A stretch of DNA of 63,662 bases from Yoonia sp. (GTDB lineage: Bacteria; Pseudomonadota; Alphaproteobacteria; Rhodobacterales; Rhodobacteraceae): positions 1-63,662 of the forward strand of contig JAQXBV010000009.1 of NCBI GenBank assembly GCA_029252195.1. Direction: 5' to 3'. The position numbers were made by a program, and so were the translations under genes. The notes below the pieces were generated by a model. It was not told the DNA's origin, did no database searches, and saw only the letters and a program-made list of their open reading frames with translations. Numbering within the stretch: position 1 is the stretch's first letter; the number at the start of each line of letters is the position of its first letter. Below are positions 36,517-47,511 of the stretch, piece after piece.

Positions 36517-37680
36517 TTACGTCTTTTGTAAAACGGAATGATAGAAACCGTCACCCGTTGCATCAGGGAAGCGTTGATCGTCTGACAGCAGCAGCCAATC
36601 GGGATGGGCGGTCACAAATGCCTCTATGATCGCACGGTTTTCACACGAAAGCACTGAACACGTCGCATAAATCAATTGCCCGCCAGCGCGTACAAAACCC
36701 GCCGCTTTTGTAATAACTTCGATCTGTAAGTAATTGTATTCCTGTAACTTCCTCTGCGTCAATGCCCATTTAGCTTCAGGCGCACGCCGCCATGTCCCGC
36801 TGCCGCTACAGGGGGCGTCAACGAAGACTGCATCAAACGGATCGACACGGGCCAAATCCGCCGTCTTACACACCGCGACGACCACACCAGCACGCGCGGA
36901 TCGGGTAGGAATATCGCCCATGCGTGCCGCAGAAATATCATGTGCACAGACTTCGCAATCGAACAAATCAACCAGCGCCAGCGACTTTCCACCACCGCCT
37001 GCACAATAATCCAACACGCGCGAGCCGGCAGCCAATTCGAGTCCTGCTACCGCCGCCTGCGAGGCAAGATCCTGCACCTCGATAAGGCCTTCAACGTAGG
37101 CTCTGCTAATTTGAACTTTTCTTTCATTTTCAACAACATGAAGCGCGGTCTTCACATCAGGACTGGGGTGGCAAATGATGCCATCTTCAGCCAATATCGC
37201 CTGCACTGCATCTCGTGTGGCGCGGCGCAAATTCACCCGCAACGTGATCGGACCACGGTCTTGTAATGCTTGCGCAGCAGCCGTCGCGTCGGCGCCTAGA
37301 TCGGCGGACCAAATCTGCCAAAGCCACGCTGGCATGTCATAAACTTCGTGCCCAACAGGTGCGCGACCACCAGCCAATTCTGCGTCACTCAGCGCCTCTG
37401 GCCCATAGCCGCCCGCCCCGAAAATCATATCAGGATCAATGCCTTGATGCCGCAGAAGCCCGATAATGAGCGTGCGGCCGGTCTCTCCCCCCCCAAGCGC
37501 ACCAAGAGACCGCTTTCGGCGCAAAACGTCAAACACATGGTCACGCACAGCCGCGCGATCCTTGGACCCCGCATAGCGATTGCCGCGCGCCCAAGTGGTC
37601 AGGCATTTTTCAGCAGAGGCGCCTGCCAGCACGTCATCCAAAACCGCAATGGCGGCGGCATAGCGGGCGGCTGGCGTCAT
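36517..37680 (-). CDS. RsmB/NOP-family RNA m5C methyltransferase
   Basis: A 387-residue protein with an N-terminal NusB-like region and a C-terminal SAM methyltransferase domain. Motifs are VLDYCAGGGGKSLAL (SAM), DAPCSGSGTWRR with the motif IV Cys, and LIYATCSVLSCENR with the catalytic Cys of motif VI. It methylates cytosine C5 in rRNA (or possibly tRNA). GAGGTG precedes the ATG at 5 nt. It is about 40 bp downstream of guaB on the same strand. Confidence 0.9.
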   Translation of the reverse strand: MTPAARYAAAIAVLDDVLAGASAEKCLTTWARGNRYAGSKDRAAVRDHVFDVLRRKRSLGALGGGETGRTLIIGLLRHQGIDPDMIFGAGGYGPEALSDAELAGGRAPVGHEVYDMPAWLWQIWSADLGADATAAAQALQDRGPITLRVNLRRATRDAVQAILAEDGIICHPSPDVKTALHVVENERKVQISRAYVEGLIEVQDLASQAAVAGLELAAGSRVLDYCAGGGGKSLALVDLFDCEVCAHDISAARMGDIPTRSARAGVVVAVCKTADLARVDPFDAVFVDAPCSGSGTWRRAPEAKWALTQRKLQEYNYLQIEVITKAAGFVRAGGQLIYATCSVLSCENRAIIEAFVTAHPDWLLLSDDQRFPDATGDGFYHSVLQKT

Positions 37681-37719
37681 ATTATCACCTCAATGTCGTC
37701 GCGCAATAAACGGATTTTA

Positions 37720-39285
<1,566 letters not shown>

Positions 39286-39294
39286 TCATGACTG

Positions 39295-39311
39295 AGCGCC
39301 ATCTTGGCGCT
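39295..39311. other. Hairpin in the divergent guaB / reactivase gap
   Basis: AGCGCCA-TCT-TGGCGCT forms a 7-bp stem with a 3-nt loop in the 247-bp region between guaB (-) and the ASKHA protein gene (+). There is no T run. The rest of this gap shows no gene. Confidence 0.4.
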
Positions 39312-39415
39312 TCCTTAATCTCAAATGCCGCTCGCGACGCTTCAGGTGACGGGTTCGCCCTTTCCCCTCCGCCGCAATGCGCTAAAGTCTGAGCAACTCA
39401 AACAAAAGGCTGGCC

Positions 39416-41452
39416 ATGAGCACTGATCCACTTGTGATTTTCACCCCTTCAGGCAAACGCGGCAATTTTCCCGTTGGCACCCCTATCCTGACAGCAGCAC
39501 GACAGCTTGGCGTTGACCTCGACAGTGTCTGCGGCGGACGCGGGATTTGTTCCAAATGCCAGATCACCCCGTCCTACGGCGAATTCTCCAAGCATGGGGT
39601 CACGGTGCACGAAGATGCGCTGTCGGAATGGAACGCTGTGGAAGAGCGTTACGATACCATTCGTGGCCTGCAAAAAGGGCGCCGTCTCGGCTGCCAAGCC
39701 ACGGTGCAGCGCGACGTCATCGTCGATGTGCCGCCAGAAAGCCAAGTGCACCGCCAAGTCGTGCGAAAACGCGCCGAGGCCCGCGAAATTCACATGGATC
39801 CGTCAACGCGCCTGTACTACGTCGAGGTGACAGAGCCGGATATGCACGATCCGTCAGGCGACCTTGAGCGGCTGATCAAAGCGCTGCGCCACGATTGGGA
39901 CTTGCCAGAGCTTGAGGCCGACCTTGGCGTCCTGCGCACGCTGCAACCTGCCCTGCGCAAGGGCGAGTGGAAAGTTACCTGTGCCGTGCACTTGGGCGAC
40001 GACACCTTCAGCCCGCGCATTATGCAGGTCTGGCCCGGCTACTATGACGGTGCGATTTACGGGCTTGCCGTCGATCTCGGCTCGACCACTATCGCCGCCC
40101 ACCTGTGCGATCTTCACACTGGCGAGGTCATCGCCTCGTCGGGCATCATGAACCCGCAAATCCGCTTTGGCGAAGACCTGATGAGCCGCGTCTCTTATGG
40201 CATGATGAACGCAGGCGGGGCCGAAGAAATGACCAAGTCCGTGCGGGAAGGCATGAACGCCCTTTTCGTGCAAATCGCAGCGGAGGCGGAAATCGACCGC
40301 GCGCTAATCGTGGACGTGGTTTTCGTGTGTAATCCTGTGATGCACCACCTGTTCCTCGGGATCGATCCATTCGAGCTGGGCCAAGCCCCATTCGCGCTGG
40401 CCACTTCTGAATCACTCTCGCTGCGGGCCATTGAGCTTGACCTCAACCTGCACCCGTCGGCGCGCGTCTATATGCTGCCCTGCATCGCAGGTCACGTCGG
40501 CGCGGATGCGGCCGCCGTGGCGCTCTCCGAGGCACCTGATAAATCCGAAGACCTCGTATTGATCGTCGATGTCGGCACCAATGCCGAAATTCTGCTGGGC
40601 AATAAGGATAAGGTTCTGGCCTGTTCCTCGCCCACAGGCCCCGCTTTTGAGGGCGCGCAAATCTCCAGTGGTCAGCGCGCCGCCCCCGGTGCAATCGAAC
40701 GGGTGGAAATCGACCCCGTCACAAAACTGTCTCGTTTCAAGGTCATCGGCTCTGATTTGTGGTCAGATGACGAGGGCTTTGATACCGTCATCGCCCAGAC
40801 AGGCGTCACGGGGATCTGCGGCTCTGGCATCATCGAAATGGTGGCCGAGATGCGCATGGCTGGTATCGTTGACGGTCCGGGCCTGATCGGCTCTGCCGAA
40901 CAAACAGGCTCCTCCGCGTGTTTCGCGGATGGGCGCACCAACTCCTATATGGTCTACGACGGCTCGGCCTCGGGTGGGCCTGTGATCACAGTCACCAACC
41001 GCGACATTCGCGAAATCCAAATGGCGAAAGCGGCGCTCTATTCCGGCGCACGCCTGCTCATGGATAAATTCGGCGTGGATAGCGTGGACCGGATCGTGCT
41101 TGCCGGCGCTTTCGGCGCACATATCAGCCCGAAACACGCGATGGTGCTGGGCATGATCCCAGACGCGCCGCTTGATAGGGTCACCTCCGCTGGAAACGCG
41201 GCAGGCACGGGCGCACGCATCGCGCTCCTGAACCGCGCCGCCCGCAAGGAGATCGAGGCGACTGTGCACGAAATCCACAAGATCGAAACCGCAATCGAGC
41301 CGCGCTTTCAAGAGCATTTCGTGAACGCGTCCAACATCCCCAATGCTGTGGAGCCTTTCCCAATTCTCAAATCCATCGTCACCCTTCCTGATGTAAACCA
41401 TAACCAAAACGGCGGCGGCGACGGCGGCGGGCGTAGACGGCGCCGCGGCTAA
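39416..41452 (+). CDS. Ferredoxin-ASKHA corrinoid reactivation protein (RACo/RamA-like, DUF4445)
   Basis: A 678-residue protein. The N-terminal 2Fe-2S domain has Cys39, Cys45, Cys48 and Cys93. A linker follows, then a C-terminal ASKHA domain of the DUF4445 type, with GLAVDLGSTTIAAHL and VLIVDVGTNAEILLG as phosphate loops and LAGAFGAHISPKHAMVLG near the end. Family members use ATP and a low-potential electron to re-reduce inactive Co(II) corrinoids to Co(I) on carrier proteins. No other corrinoid gene is adjacent, so it must act in trans on the carrier encoded at 1582. A Gly/Arg-rich tail ends the protein. Confidence 0.93.
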   Translation: MSTDPLVIFTPSGKRGNFPVGTPILTAARQLGVDLDSVCGGRGICSKCQITPSYGEFSKHGVTVHEDALSEWNAVEERYDTIRGLQKGRRLGCQATVQRDVIVDVPPESQVHRQVVRKRAEAREIHMDPSTRLYYVEVTEPDMHDPSGDLERLIKALRHDWDLPELEADLGVLRTLQPALRKGEWKVTCAVHLGDDTFSPRIMQVWPGYYDGAIYGLAVDLGSTTIAAHLCDLHTGEVIASSGIMNPQIRFGEDLMSRVSYGMMNAGGAEEMTKSVREGMNALFVQIAAEAEIDRALIVDVVFVCNPVMHHLFLGIDPFELGQAPFALATSESLSLRAIELDLNLHPSARVYMLPCIAGHVGADAAAVALSEAPDKSEDLVLIVDVGTNAEILLGNKDKVLACSSPTGPAFEGAQISSGQRAAPGAIERVEIDPVTKLSRFKVIGSDLWSDDEGFDTVIAQTGVTGICGSGIIEMVAEMRMAGIVDGPGLIGSAEQTGSSACFADGRTNSYMVYDGSASGGPVITVTNRDIREIQMAKAALYSGARLLMDKFGVDSVDRIVLAGAFGAHISPKHAMVLGMIPDAPLDRVTSAGNAAGTGARIALLNRAARKEIEATVHEIHKIETAIEPRFQEHFVNASNIPNAVEPFPILKSIVTLPDVNHNQNGGGDGGGRRRRRG

Positions 41453-41633
41453 ATGTGCAACAGGCAGCCGCAGCTTCAAAGTGTTTTGCTTTTGCTGCGG
41501 TCGCTTGCGCGTGACGATTTTGACGGGCTGTTCGCTGCAGCCACAGACCCCGTCACATAACCAGGGCAACGCGCGCGACGTCACTTCACCAGTTGACGGC
41601 CCCGCAATCCGCGCGTAAATCGTCCGCAGCGAC

Positions 41634-41707
41634 GCGGGTATGGTGAAAAGGTATCACGAAAGCTTCCCAAGCTTCAGTTACGGGTTCGATTCCCGTTACC
41701 CGCTCCA
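41634..41707 (+). tRNA. tRNA-Gly (CCC)
   Basis: A 74-nt cloverleaf. The acceptor GCGGGTA pairs with TACCCGC, the anticodon loop is CTTCCCAAG with anticodon CCC, the T-arm is ACGGGTTCGATTCCCGT, and TCCA is encoded. It reads GGG codons. It is a single gene in an otherwise non-coding stretch; the upstream 180 bp contain a CCGCAGC/GCTGCGG inverted repeat (41469-41501). Confidence 0.95.
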
Positions 41708-41809
41708 GAACTTCCAGACATGACCGAAAACTGCGACAGCACGTCGCATGTGCGTGTGTAAACAAAGCCCTACCTCCCTGTCGAACGTAGCTGAGCAAGG
41801 ATAAAATTG

Positions 41810-41896
41810 ATGTTTAAAGGCCTGTTTCTCTCACTTTTTGTCATTGTTGGCGGTGGTATTCTGAGCGTGCCCGCTTTGATTGCACTGACGCTGTAG
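41810..41896 (+). CDS. 28-residue single-helix membrane peptide
   Basis: A short ORF (MFKGLFLSLFVIVGGG then ILSVPALIALTL) with AAGGA 8 nt upstream of the ATG. A basic residue at position 3 and a hydrophobic stretch over nearly the whole length predict one inner-membrane helix. Such peptides are usually missed in annotation. Family unknown; the ribosome-binding site and composition are the only support. Confidence 0.45.
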   Translation: MFKGLFLSLFVIVGGGILSVPALIALTL

Positions 41897-41966
41897 GAGC
41901 CTCTGGCGTGTGAGGCAGACAGGCGGTATGCCTAAGAGGTAATGTCCATTCAGAGGAACCCTTCTC

Positions 41967-42317
41967 ATGTCTTCCATCACACGCCTCCACACAGGCCCAC
42001 GCATGTCTCAAGCCGTTATCCACAATGGAACCGCCTATTTGGCCGGTCAAGTTGGGGCAGAAGGCAAATCGGTTGCGGAACAAACCGAAAGCATCTTGGG
42101 TAAGATCGACGCGCTGCTCGACGAAGCAGGCACCGACAAGACCAAACTGCTGACGGCGCAAATCTGGTGCGCCAATATGGAAACCGATTTCGCTGAAATG
42201 AACGCTGTTTGGGATGCATGGGTGCCCGCAGGCAATGCGCCCGCCCGCTGGACCGGCGAAGCGAAACTCGCAACCCCCGGTTATCTGGTCGAAATCATCG
42301 TCACCGCTGCCGTATGA
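41967..42317 (+). CDS. RidA-family protein
   Basis: A 116-residue Rid/YjgF/UK114 protein with AVIHNGTAYLAGQVGAEG, the DEAGTDKTKLLTAQIW helix and the conserved Arg in NAPARWTGEA. RidA hydrolyses reactive enamine/imine intermediates formed by PLP enzymes; other subgroups differ in substrate. Its stop overlaps the thioesterase start (ATGA), so the two genes form an operon. Confidence 0.9.
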   Translation: MSSITRLHTGPRMSQAVIHNGTAYLAGQVGAEGKSVAEQTESILGKIDALLDEAGTDKTKLLTAQIWCANMETDFAEMNAVWDAWVPAGNAPARWTGEAKLATPGYLVEIIVTAAV

Positions 42318-42784
42318 GCCTGCCATTTCTGACAGCCCTGTCCGAGACCGAGCTGCGTGGCGCGGGGATCCCTGCGCCATGGAGCTTTGGCTATGCCGAC
42401 AAGGTCCGGTACGGCGAAATAGACATGCTGCACCACGTTAACAACGGCGTTTACCTCAAATGGTTCGAAAACCTGCGGGTGCGCTACTTTGTTGAACGGG
42501 GCATTTGGACCGCTGACGGGAACCAACCCAAAGTCGTCGTGCGCAACGCGGGTCTACACTTTCGCACCGAGGTCAAACTGGGCCACGACTATATCCTGAC
42601 GGCACGCACGACCAAGATGGGCCAATCCAGCTTTACGATGGAATACGGCGTTTGGGTCAATGGCCAACTGACCACGACAGGCGACGCTGTTTTGGTGGCG
42701 ATCGACGACAAAGGCCAGAAATGCGCCGTGCCAGACACCGCCAAAGAGGTCTTTCGCCGCTATGACGGTGCCGTGCAGGTCTAA
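42314..42784 (+). CDS. Acyl-CoA thioesterase (4HBT hotdog fold)
   Basis: A 156-residue hotdog-fold protein. Motif [23 protein letters not shown] carries the catalytic Asp and the HxNN turn of 4-hydroxybenzoyl-CoA/acyl-CoA thioesterases; the FxMEY strand follows. It hydrolyses acyl-CoA; the chain is not predictable. It starts in the ridA stop codon and ends overlapping convergent pgi by 4 bp. Confidence 0.88.
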   Translation: MSLPFLTALSETELRGAGIPAPWSFGYADKVRYGEIDMLHHVNNGVYLKWFENLRVRYFVERGIWTADGNQPKVVVRNAGLHFRTEVKLGHDYILTARTTKMGQSSFTMEYGVWVNGQLTTTGDAVLVAIDDKGQKCAVPDTAKEVFRRYDGAVQV

Positions 42785-44379
42785 ACCCCGTGCATCTGCA
42801 AGAAATCAACCAAAGCGGCTGTTGACCCGTCCTTGTCAGCGGCCGATTTGAACCCCTCGACCACAGGCTGCAAGGCGGTTGCCAATTCCTTGCCCAACTC
42901 GACGCCCCATTGGTCATAAGAGTTCAGGCCCAAGACCACGCCTTCCAAAAACACGCGGTGCTCATAGAGCGCCACGATCTGACCTAGCACAAACGGGGTC
43001 AGTTGCGGATAGGCGATTGTGATCGACGGACGGTTGCCGGGGAACACGCGGTGCTTGGCCTGACGCTCCAGCTCGGCCCCTTCGAACTTGCCCGCGACCT
43101 TGCCGCGCGCCTCATCAAGGTCGCGGCCCTTCATCAAGGCCTCTGATTGCGCGAGGCAATTCGCCACCAGCAACTGGTGCTGGTGATGCAACGCATCCTC
43201 ATGACCACGGGCGGCGACCAGAAACTCGCAGGGCACAACCCGGGTGCCTTGGTGGATCAACTGGTAAAACGCGTGCTGACCATTCGTGCCGGGTTCACCC
43301 CAGACAACAGGGCCGGAATTGACGGGCAGATCGGCGCCGTCCATGCTGACGCCCTTGCCGTTACTCTCCATCTCAAGCTGTTGAAGATAGGCAGGTAAGC
43401 GGCTGAGATTGTTATCATAAGGCAGAACCGCGCGGGTCGCGTGACCACAGCCCTGGTTGTGCCAAATGCCGACAAGTGCGAGCAGCGCGGGCATGTTTTC
43501 GTGCCACTCCGCCGACTTGAAATGCACGTCCATCGCCTGCGCGCCGCGCAAAAATGCGTGAAACGCGTCGCGCCCAATCGCGATCATCAACGACAGACCA
43601 ATCGGCCCCCACATCGAATAGCGGCCCCCGACCCAATCCTCGAACCCGAACACGCGCTCTGGCGCGATGCCCATTGCGGCGGTCTTTTCCGCAGAGGTTG
43701 AAAGTGCCGCAAACTGCGCGCCCACATCAGAAACCTTTTCACCCATCCAAGCCTGCGCGGTGCGGGCATTGGTCATGGTTTCGATCGTCGTGAAAGTCTT
43801 CGAGGCGACAATCACCAAGGTCGTCGTCGGATCGCAAGACCGCAGAACCTTTGCTATATCCGCAGGGTCGACGTTGCTGACAAAATGACAGCGCGGGCCG
43901 TCATGATAGGGAGCAAGCGCCAAAGCGGCCATAGCAGGGCCAAGGTCCGAGCCGCCGATCCCGATATTCACAACATCGGTGATCTTGCCGCCCTGCCCTT
44001 TGAATTTACCTGAACGCACATCTTCGGCAAAATCGCCCATGCGCTTGAGCGTCTCAAGCACCTTTGGCATTACATCTTCGCCATCAACCGTCACAGGCCC
44101 GCCATCAAGGTTGCGCAAGGCGGTGTGCAAGACCGCGCGGCCCTCGGTCTCGTTGATGGCAGCGCCACCGAACATGGCATCCCGCTTGGCTGCAACGCCC
44201 GTTTGATCCAGCATCGCAATCAGCATGTCGCGCGTCGCGGCATCTATATTCGTCTTGGCATAATCCATCCGCATATCGCCCGCCTGCACCGAAAAATCAG
44301 CGCCGCGTGCAGCGTCCAACATGCCCTCAATCCGACGATCTGCAACTTCGGCCGCTTTGGCCTTCAACGCGTTCCACAT
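42781..44379 (-). CDS. pgi: Glucose-6-phosphate isomerase
   Basis: A 532-residue PGI with [16 protein letters not shown] and [21 protein letters not shown] (sugar phosphate sites). A catalytic Glu follows in [22 protein letters not shown], and the His and Lys are in the C-terminal third. It interconverts glucose 6-phosphate and fructose 6-phosphate. It is the third gene of zwf-pgl-pgi, starting 4 bp after the pgl stop. Confidence 0.96.
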   Translation of the reverse strand: MWNALKAKAAEVADRRIEGMLDAARGADFSVQAGDMRMDYAKTNIDAATRDMLIAMLDQTGVAAKRDAMFGGAAINETEGRAVLHTALRNLDGGPVTVDGEDVMPKVLETLKRMGDFAEDVRSGKFKGQGGKITDVVNIGIGGSDLGPAMAALALAPYHDGPRCHFVSNVDPADIAKVLRSCDPTTTLVIVASKTFTTIETMTNARTAQAWMGEKVSDVGAQFAALSTSAEKTAAMGIAPERVFGFEDWVGGRYSMWGPIGLSLMIAIGRDAFHAFLRGAQAMDVHFKSAEWHENMPALLALVGIWHNQGCGHATRAVLPYDNNLSRLPAYLQQLEMESNGKGVSMDGADLPVNSGPVVWGEPGTNGQHAFYQLIHQGTRVVPCEFLVAARGHEDALHHQHQLLVANCLAQSEALMKGRDLDEARGKVAGKFEGAELERQAKHRVFPGNRPSITIAYPQLTPFVLGQIVALYEHRVFLEGVVLGLNSYDQWGVELGKELATALQPVVEGFKSAADKDGSTAALVDFLQMHGV

Positions 44380-44382
44380 GGT

Positions 44383-45054
44383 TTAGCTCCTTGCCCAATG
44401 CACGGTCGCGCCATTCAGCACGGCGGCAATCGGGGCCTCAATTGGGGTCAATGTGCGGGCCTTCTCCAAGGCGGCACGTTTCTCGTCACCGATGATCACA
44501 ATATGACGGCTCATCGCGCCTCTGAGCACATCCGCCGAAAGCGTGATACGCGGTTCAGGTGCACTAGGCGCACGCATGGCAACCAGAACGTCGGTGCCGT
44601 TAAGCGCCAGATCCAATTGATCGGCCTCAGGGAAAATACTGGCGGTATGCATATCCGCGCCCATGCCCAAAAGCATGACATTGATCGGCAACATCGGGGC
44701 GATATGCGCGGCCATCTCAGGAAGCTTTTCCTCAGGGGTCGGCGCATTCGCATAAAGCGGCACATAAGTCGCAAGCGCAGCCTTCCCCACCAGCAACCGC
44801 TCACGGATCAGTTTGGTGTTTGAGCGCGCAGATGTTTCAGGAACCCAGCGCTCGTCCGTCAACATGACATTCACACGGCCCCAGCCCAGATCAACGCCGC
44901 TCAATGTATCAAAAATCGGACCAGGTGTCGTGCCGCCAGGAACAGCAAACGTCACGCGATCATGAGACAGAAGCGCATTCTCCAGCGCACTCGCCAAGAT
45001 ATTGGCGAGATCGATCATCATCATCTCGCAATCAGCATATTCAATGAATTTCAT
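44383..45054 (-). CDS. pgl: 6-phosphogluconolactonase
   Basis: A 223-residue DevB/SOL-type lactonase with FAVPGGTTPGPIFDTLS, the TDERWVPETSARSNTKLIRE signature and LLGMGADMHTASIFP. It hydrolyses 6-phosphogluconolactone made by Zwf, for the Entner-Doudoroff or pentose phosphate route. ATG 45054 follows AAGGA at 9 nt and is preferred over 45087. It lies 56 bp downstream of zwf. Confidence 0.95.
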   Translation of the reverse strand: MKFIEYADCEMMMIDLANILASALENALLSHDRVTFAVPGGTTPGPIFDTLSGVDLGWGRVNVMLTDERWVPETSARSNTKLIRERLLVGKAALATYVPLYANAPTPEEKLPEMAAHIAPMLPINVMLLGMGADMHTASIFPEADQLDLALNGTDVLVAMRAPSAPEPRITLSADVLRGAMSRHIVIIGDEKRAALEKARTLTPIEAPIAAVLNGATVHWARS

Positions 45055-45110
45055 CGATTTGGTCCTTTGCATTCGCCGTGCACACAAGCGGCATAAGATG
45101 TGACAGCGTC

Positions 45111-46565
45111 TTACCCCTTAATATCGCGCCATTTGCGACCTTCGCGGTGCAACAGCATCAAGGCATCTTCTGGCCCTGACGATCCCGCATCATAATGCTT
45201 TGGCACATCATTACGCTCCTCCCAGCCCTGAATCAAAGGGTCGGTCCAAGCCCAAGCAGCCTCGACTTCATCGCCGCGCATGAACAACGTCTGGCTACCA
45301 CGGATCACATCCATAATCAGGCGTTCATAAGCGTCAGGAACCTCATGTTCGGCATGGCCCAAAGCATCGGCAAATGTCATGTCCAACGGCACATCCACAA
45401 GGCGCATCCCACCGGGGCCAGGTTCTTTGATGGTCACCTGCAAATCAATGCCCTCGTTGGGTTGCAAGCGGATCGCAAGGATATTGCGGTGACGCTTTTC
45501 ATCACCCTCAAAAATCGAGTGTCCGAGGTCCTTGAACACCACGGCAATCTCGGATGTCCGCGCCTTCATGCGCTTTCCGGTGCGCAGATAGAACGGCACG
45601 CCAGCCCAACGCCAATTGTCGATATGGCACTTCATTGCAATAAAACTCTCGGTGAAACTCCTCGGGTTTTCAGCGTCTTCTCGGTAGCTTGGGCCGTCTG
45701 GACCAGCGTCATATTGGCCGCGCACAATGTGGTGCGGATCGACGGGTTTGAGCGCGCGAATGACCTTCAGCTTTTCATCTCGGACCTCATCAGCGCCAAA
45801 CTGGCTTGGTGGTTCCATCGCAATTAGACACAACAGTTGCATCAGATGGTTCTGCACCATATCGCGCATCGCACCCGAGCGATCATAATAGGCGCCGCGG
45901 CCACCAACGCCGACGGTTTCTGCCACCGTGATCTGGATGTGATCGACATAGTGGTTGTTCCAAAGCGGCTCGAATAGCACGTTGCCAAAGCGGACAGCCA
46001 TCAGATTTTGCACCGTTTCTTTGCCCAAATAATGGTCAATGCGGTAAATCTGTTTCTCATCAAAGTGATCGGCCAGCGATTTGTTCAATGCCTTGGCGGT
46101 TTCGAGATCACGGCCGAAAGGTTTTTCAACCACAATGCGGCTCTGATCATTAGAGATTTTATAATCGTGCAATCGCTGCGCCAGATCGCCAAAAAGGCTT
46201 GGTGCCACGGAGAAATAGAACGCTTGAATAACGTCTTTGCGCACCATTGACGCAAGGGCGGCCCAGCCATCTTTCCCCTTGGCGTCAATTGGGGTATAAT
46301 CCAGCACATCCAAGAACTTAGCGATCGCATCTTTATCGTTCTTTTCCTCGGCGCCGAACTCTTGTATCGCATCCGCAATCATCTGCTGATAGCCAGCCCT
46401 GTCCATCTCGGACCGCGCGGCAGCAATAATGCGTGCCCCCTCTGGCATCTGGCCAGACCGGAACCGACGAAACAGGCCGGGCAAAATCTTGCGGCGGGCA
46501 AGATCCCCAGTCCCGCCAAAGATGACAAGGTCAAAGGGATCGACCGGAATGACGCGAGAAACCAT
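45111..46565 (-). CDS. zwf: Glucose-6-phosphate dehydrogenase
   Basis: A 484-residue G6PD with IFGGTGDLARRKILPGLF (NADP loop), RIDHYLGKETVQN (active-site Lys and the following helix) and VGVGGRGAYYDRSGAMRDMVQNH. It oxidises glucose 6-phosphate. AGGAAGAG precedes the ATG at a suitable distance, and a LacI-type palindrome sits 19-30 bp upstream. It is the first gene of zwf-pgl-pgi. Confidence 0.96.
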   Translation of the reverse strand: MVSRVIPVDPFDLVIFGGTGDLARRKILPGLFRRFRSGQMPEGARIIAAARSEMDRAGYQQMIADAIQEFGAEEKNDKDAIAKFLDVLDYTPIDAKGKDGWAALASMVRKDVIQAFYFSVAPSLFGDLAQRLHDYKISNDQSRIVVEKPFGRDLETAKALNKSLADHFDEKQIYRIDHYLGKETVQNLMAVRFGNVLFEPLWNNHYVDHIQITVAETVGVGGRGAYYDRSGAMRDMVQNHLMQLLCLIAMEPPSQFGADEVRDEKLKVIRALKPVDPHHIVRGQYDAGPDGPSYREDAENPRSFTESFIAMKCHIDNWRWAGVPFYLRTGKRMKARTSEIAVVFKDLGHSIFEGDEKRHRNILAIRLQPNEGIDLQVTIKEPGPGGMRLVDVPLDMTFADALGHAEHEVPDAYERLIMDVIRGSQTLFMRGDEVEAAWAWTDPLIQGWEERNDVPKHYDAGSSGPEDALMLLHREGRKWRDIKG

Positions 46566-46583
46566 GGTGAGCTCTTCCTGCTT

Positions 46584-46595
46584 GTTAGCGCTAAC
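46584..46595. promoter_or_regulatory. LacI-type operator upstream of zwf
   Basis: GTTAGCGCTAAC is a perfect 12-bp palindrome with the CG centre and AGCGCT core usual for LacI-family operators. It lies just upstream of the zwf ribosome-binding site. The core is related to, but distinct from, the AAAGCGCTTT sites near aglR. Confidence 0.55.
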
Positions 46596-46758
46596 GCCCG
46601 CTATTTACATCTCCACTTTCTTGAAGTCTAGTAGATACCGATCAAAATCGGATATCAATCGTATAGCCCGCCGCGAATAACCGCCGTTTTTCGGACGGCA
46701 TACAGCGCGGACATCGGCGCAATCCAGACGGGGCGTCTCGTGATCCGGATTGTCCTGT

Positions 46759-47343
46759 TCAGGCCTCCAACTCGGCGTCCCAATAGAGGAAATCCAGCCA
46801 GCTGTCGTGCAAATGGTTTGGCGGAAACTTCCGCCCGATATTGTGCAAAAACGCGGGATCGGGCGCACGCGGTGCCAACTGTAATGTCAGCCCTGCCTGC
46901 TTGAGCGATTTCGCACCTTTGCGCAGGTTGCAAGGACTACAGGCTGCAACCACATTTTCCCAACTCGTGATCCCGCCCGCCGCGCGCGGCACAACGTGAT
47001 CGAAGGTCAGATCCCCTTTTGCACCGCAGTATTGGCACCGGAAATTGTCCCTCAAGAATAAATTAAAGCGCGTGAAGGCCACGCGCTTTTGGGGTTTTAC
47101 ATAGTCTTTCAGGACAACCACACTTGGTATGCGGATCACGGTAGACGGACTGCGGACGACCTCTTTGTATTCCGCCACAATATCAACGCGGTCCAGCCAC
47201 GCCGCTTTGACCGCGTCTTGCCAAGGCCAAAGCGACAGCGGGTAATACGACAAAGGTCGGTAATCAGCATTCAATACCAACGCTGGCCGGTCCTTGATCC
47301 CACTCGCAACCCGCAAAAAATTTGTCTGAAAATCGCCGTCCAT
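46759..47343 (-). CDS. HNH endonuclease family protein
   Basis: A 194-residue protein. The C-terminal half carries the zinc and HNH signature RCQYCGAKGDLTFDHVVPRA (CxxC, DH) and NVVAACSPCNLRKG (second CxxC, N). The N-terminal region (ALVLNADYRPLSYYPLS) belongs to a widespread bacterial HNH group often found alone in chromosomes; its substrate is unknown. Small hairpins downstream (46646-46659 and 46680-46700) may form its transcript end. Confidence 0.85.
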   Translation of the reverse strand: MDGDFQTNFLRVASGIKDRPALVLNADYRPLSYYPLSLWPWQDAVKAAWLDRVDIVAEYKEVVRSPSTVIRIPSVVVLKDYVKPQKRVAFTRFNLFLRDNFRCQYCGAKGDLTFDHVVPRAAGGITSWENVVAACSPCNLRKGAKSLKQAGLTLQLAPRAPDPAFLHNIGRKFPPNHLHDSWLDFLYWDAELEA

Positions 47344-47511
47344 TTCTGCAAAACCATCCCTGCTCTGTGGCCGTATCGGCGCAGAGCGGGAGCCCCGCTC
47401 AGGCCGCTTGGGGATGACTATATATAGCGGCTAACAAAGGGCAAGTCTCACATCTACGGTCGCAATCCAGTCAGATACGGGTGCGACGGTTTGGCTGCAG
47501 GCCACGTAAGG

